DNA of 40,202 bases, from contig DATFPQ010000103.1 of assembly GCA_035264765.1 (NCBI GenBank), forward strand, positions 1-40,202, in the 5' to 3' direction. Each line of letters begins with the position of its first letter. Position 1 is the first letter of the stretch. A program made the translations under genes and the position numbers. Positions 39,732-40,202 of the stretch are shown here, in pieces. Origin of the DNA: DATFPQ01 sp035264765 (GTDB lineage Bacteria; Actinomycetota; Actinomycetes; Actinomycetales; Angustibacteraceae). A model generated the notes under the pieces. The model was not told the DNA's origin. It saw only the letters and a list, made by a program, of their open reading frames with translations, and ran no database searches.

Positions 39732-40202
39732 TCACGCGTCGAAGTCGAGCTCCAGCACGGGGGTGGTCGGTACGGACTGGCAGGCGAGGACGAACCCGGC
39801 CTCGACCTCGGCCGGTTCGAGGGCGTAGTTGCGAGCCATCTCGACGTGCCCGCGCAACACCCGAGCCCGGCAGGTGCCGCAGACACCGCCCTTGCAGGCG
39901 AACGGCGCGTCCGGTCGAACGGCGAGGGTCGCGTCGAGCACCGAACCCTGCTCCGGCATGCGGAACGTCGAGGCGCGCCCGTCGAGCCGCACGGTGACCT
40001 CCTGCCCGTCGTCAGACGCGTCGAGCGGGCGGTGTCGGGCCACCCGCGGCGCCTCGCCGTCGACGTGGAACAGCTCCAGGTGCACCGTGCGCTTCGGCAC
40101 CCCGCGTGCTTCCAGGCTCTGCCGGACCTGCTGCACCATCGCGAACGGCCCGCACAAGAACCACTCGTCGACGGTGGCTGGTGGGACGACGAGGTCCAGC
40201 AG
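39732..40202 (-). CDS. paaE: Phenylacetyl-CoA epoxidase reductase subunit PaaE, C-terminal part (cut by window edge)
   Basis: The frame is open to the last base of the window, so only the C-terminal 156 residues are seen. They comprise the end of the NAD(P)H-binding domain (DEWFLCGPFAMVQ) and a plant-type [2Fe-2S] ferredoxin domain with CKGGVCGTCRARVLRGHVEMARNYAL and a fourth Cys in VLACQSVP. The MARNYALEPAEVEAGFVLACQS stretch is characteristic of PaaE (also named PaaK), which passes electrons from NADPH to the PaaABC monooxygenase that epoxidises phenylacetyl-CoA. The other paa subunits would be expected upstream, beyond the right edge. A related ring-hydroxylating reductase is the alternative. 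Confidence 0.82.
   Translation of the reverse strand: MLDLVVPPATVDEWFLCGPFAMVQQVRQSLEARGVPKRTVHLELFHVDGEAPRVARHRPLDASDDGQEVTVRLDGRASTFRMPEQGSVLDATLAVRPDAPFACKGGVCGTCRARVLRGHVEMARNYALEPAEVEAGFVLACQSVPTTPVLELDFDA

Noticed and set aside
1..40202. CRISPR arrays, tRNA/rRNA genes, insertion sequences, phage genes
   Set aside because: No regular repeat-spacer array, cloverleaf, transposase or integrase motif was seen on either strand.

Overview
The window is very GC-rich, has strong GC bias at third codon positions, uses GTG starts freely (3020, 6344, 13196, 14164, 26374, 35987) and carries gene types typical of Actinobacteria: GpgS, GAF-ANTAR, lipoprotein ABC-sugar systems without their own ATPase, and a PaaE-type reductase. 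I read it as chromosomal DNA of a free-living, probably soil, actinomycete; I cannot place the genus. I count 32 protein-coding genes, the last cut by the right edge. I see no tRNA, rRNA, CRISPR array, transposase or phage gene.

Left part (1-8.9 kb). A small secreted protein (199-645) with an unusually long, hairpin-rich upstream region precedes a polyol-use locus. A SorC-type sugar-sensing regulator and an aminoglycoside-phosphotransferase-like kinase read leftward. Reading rightward from the shared control region are a lipoprotein sugar-binding protein, two ABC permeases, a zinc sorbitol/xylitol-type dehydrogenase and a mannitol 2-dehydrogenase. Two identical palindromes sit at the two ends of the divergent control region and are good operator candidates. 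No ABC ATPase is present.

Middle-left (8.9-20 kb). A Tat-exported sulfite-oxidase-type molybdoenzyme is followed by a secreted seven-repeat SBBP beta-propeller protein. Then come a glycerophosphodiester phosphodiesterase, a glucosyl-3-phosphoglycerate synthase overlapping a GT4 glycosyltransferase, a convergent pair of oxidoreductases (MDR and Gfo/Idh/MocA families), a STAS protein lacking the usual phospho-acceptor serine, and a Tat-exported multicopper oxidase.

Middle-right (20-30 kb). This is a signalling-rich stretch: an EamA-type exporter, a multi-TM GGDEF-EAL protein followed closely by a BioF2/CelD-like acyltransferase, a class V aminotransferase (cysteine-desulfurase-like), a second membrane PAS-GGDEF-EAL protein, a GAF-ANTAR antiterminator and a two-CBS-domain protein. 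The two c-di-GMP proteins differ in the RxxD inhibitory site.

Right part (30-40.2 kb). A TetR regulator sits behind the FAD monooxygenase it probably controls, with a perfect palindrome in front of that operon. Next are a GH31 glycosidase and its LacI regulator, then a divergent CE7 acetyl-esterase plus alditol oxidase (AldO) pair, so sugar and polyol use returns as a theme. The window ends with a monomeric-sarcosine-oxidase-like enzyme bearing a repeat-encoded N-terminal extension, a 68-bp near-perfect inverted repeat, and the 3' part of paaE.

Promoter, operator and terminator calls are by eye and are graded accordingly. Family assignments rest on motifs read in the translated sequence; no database search was run.
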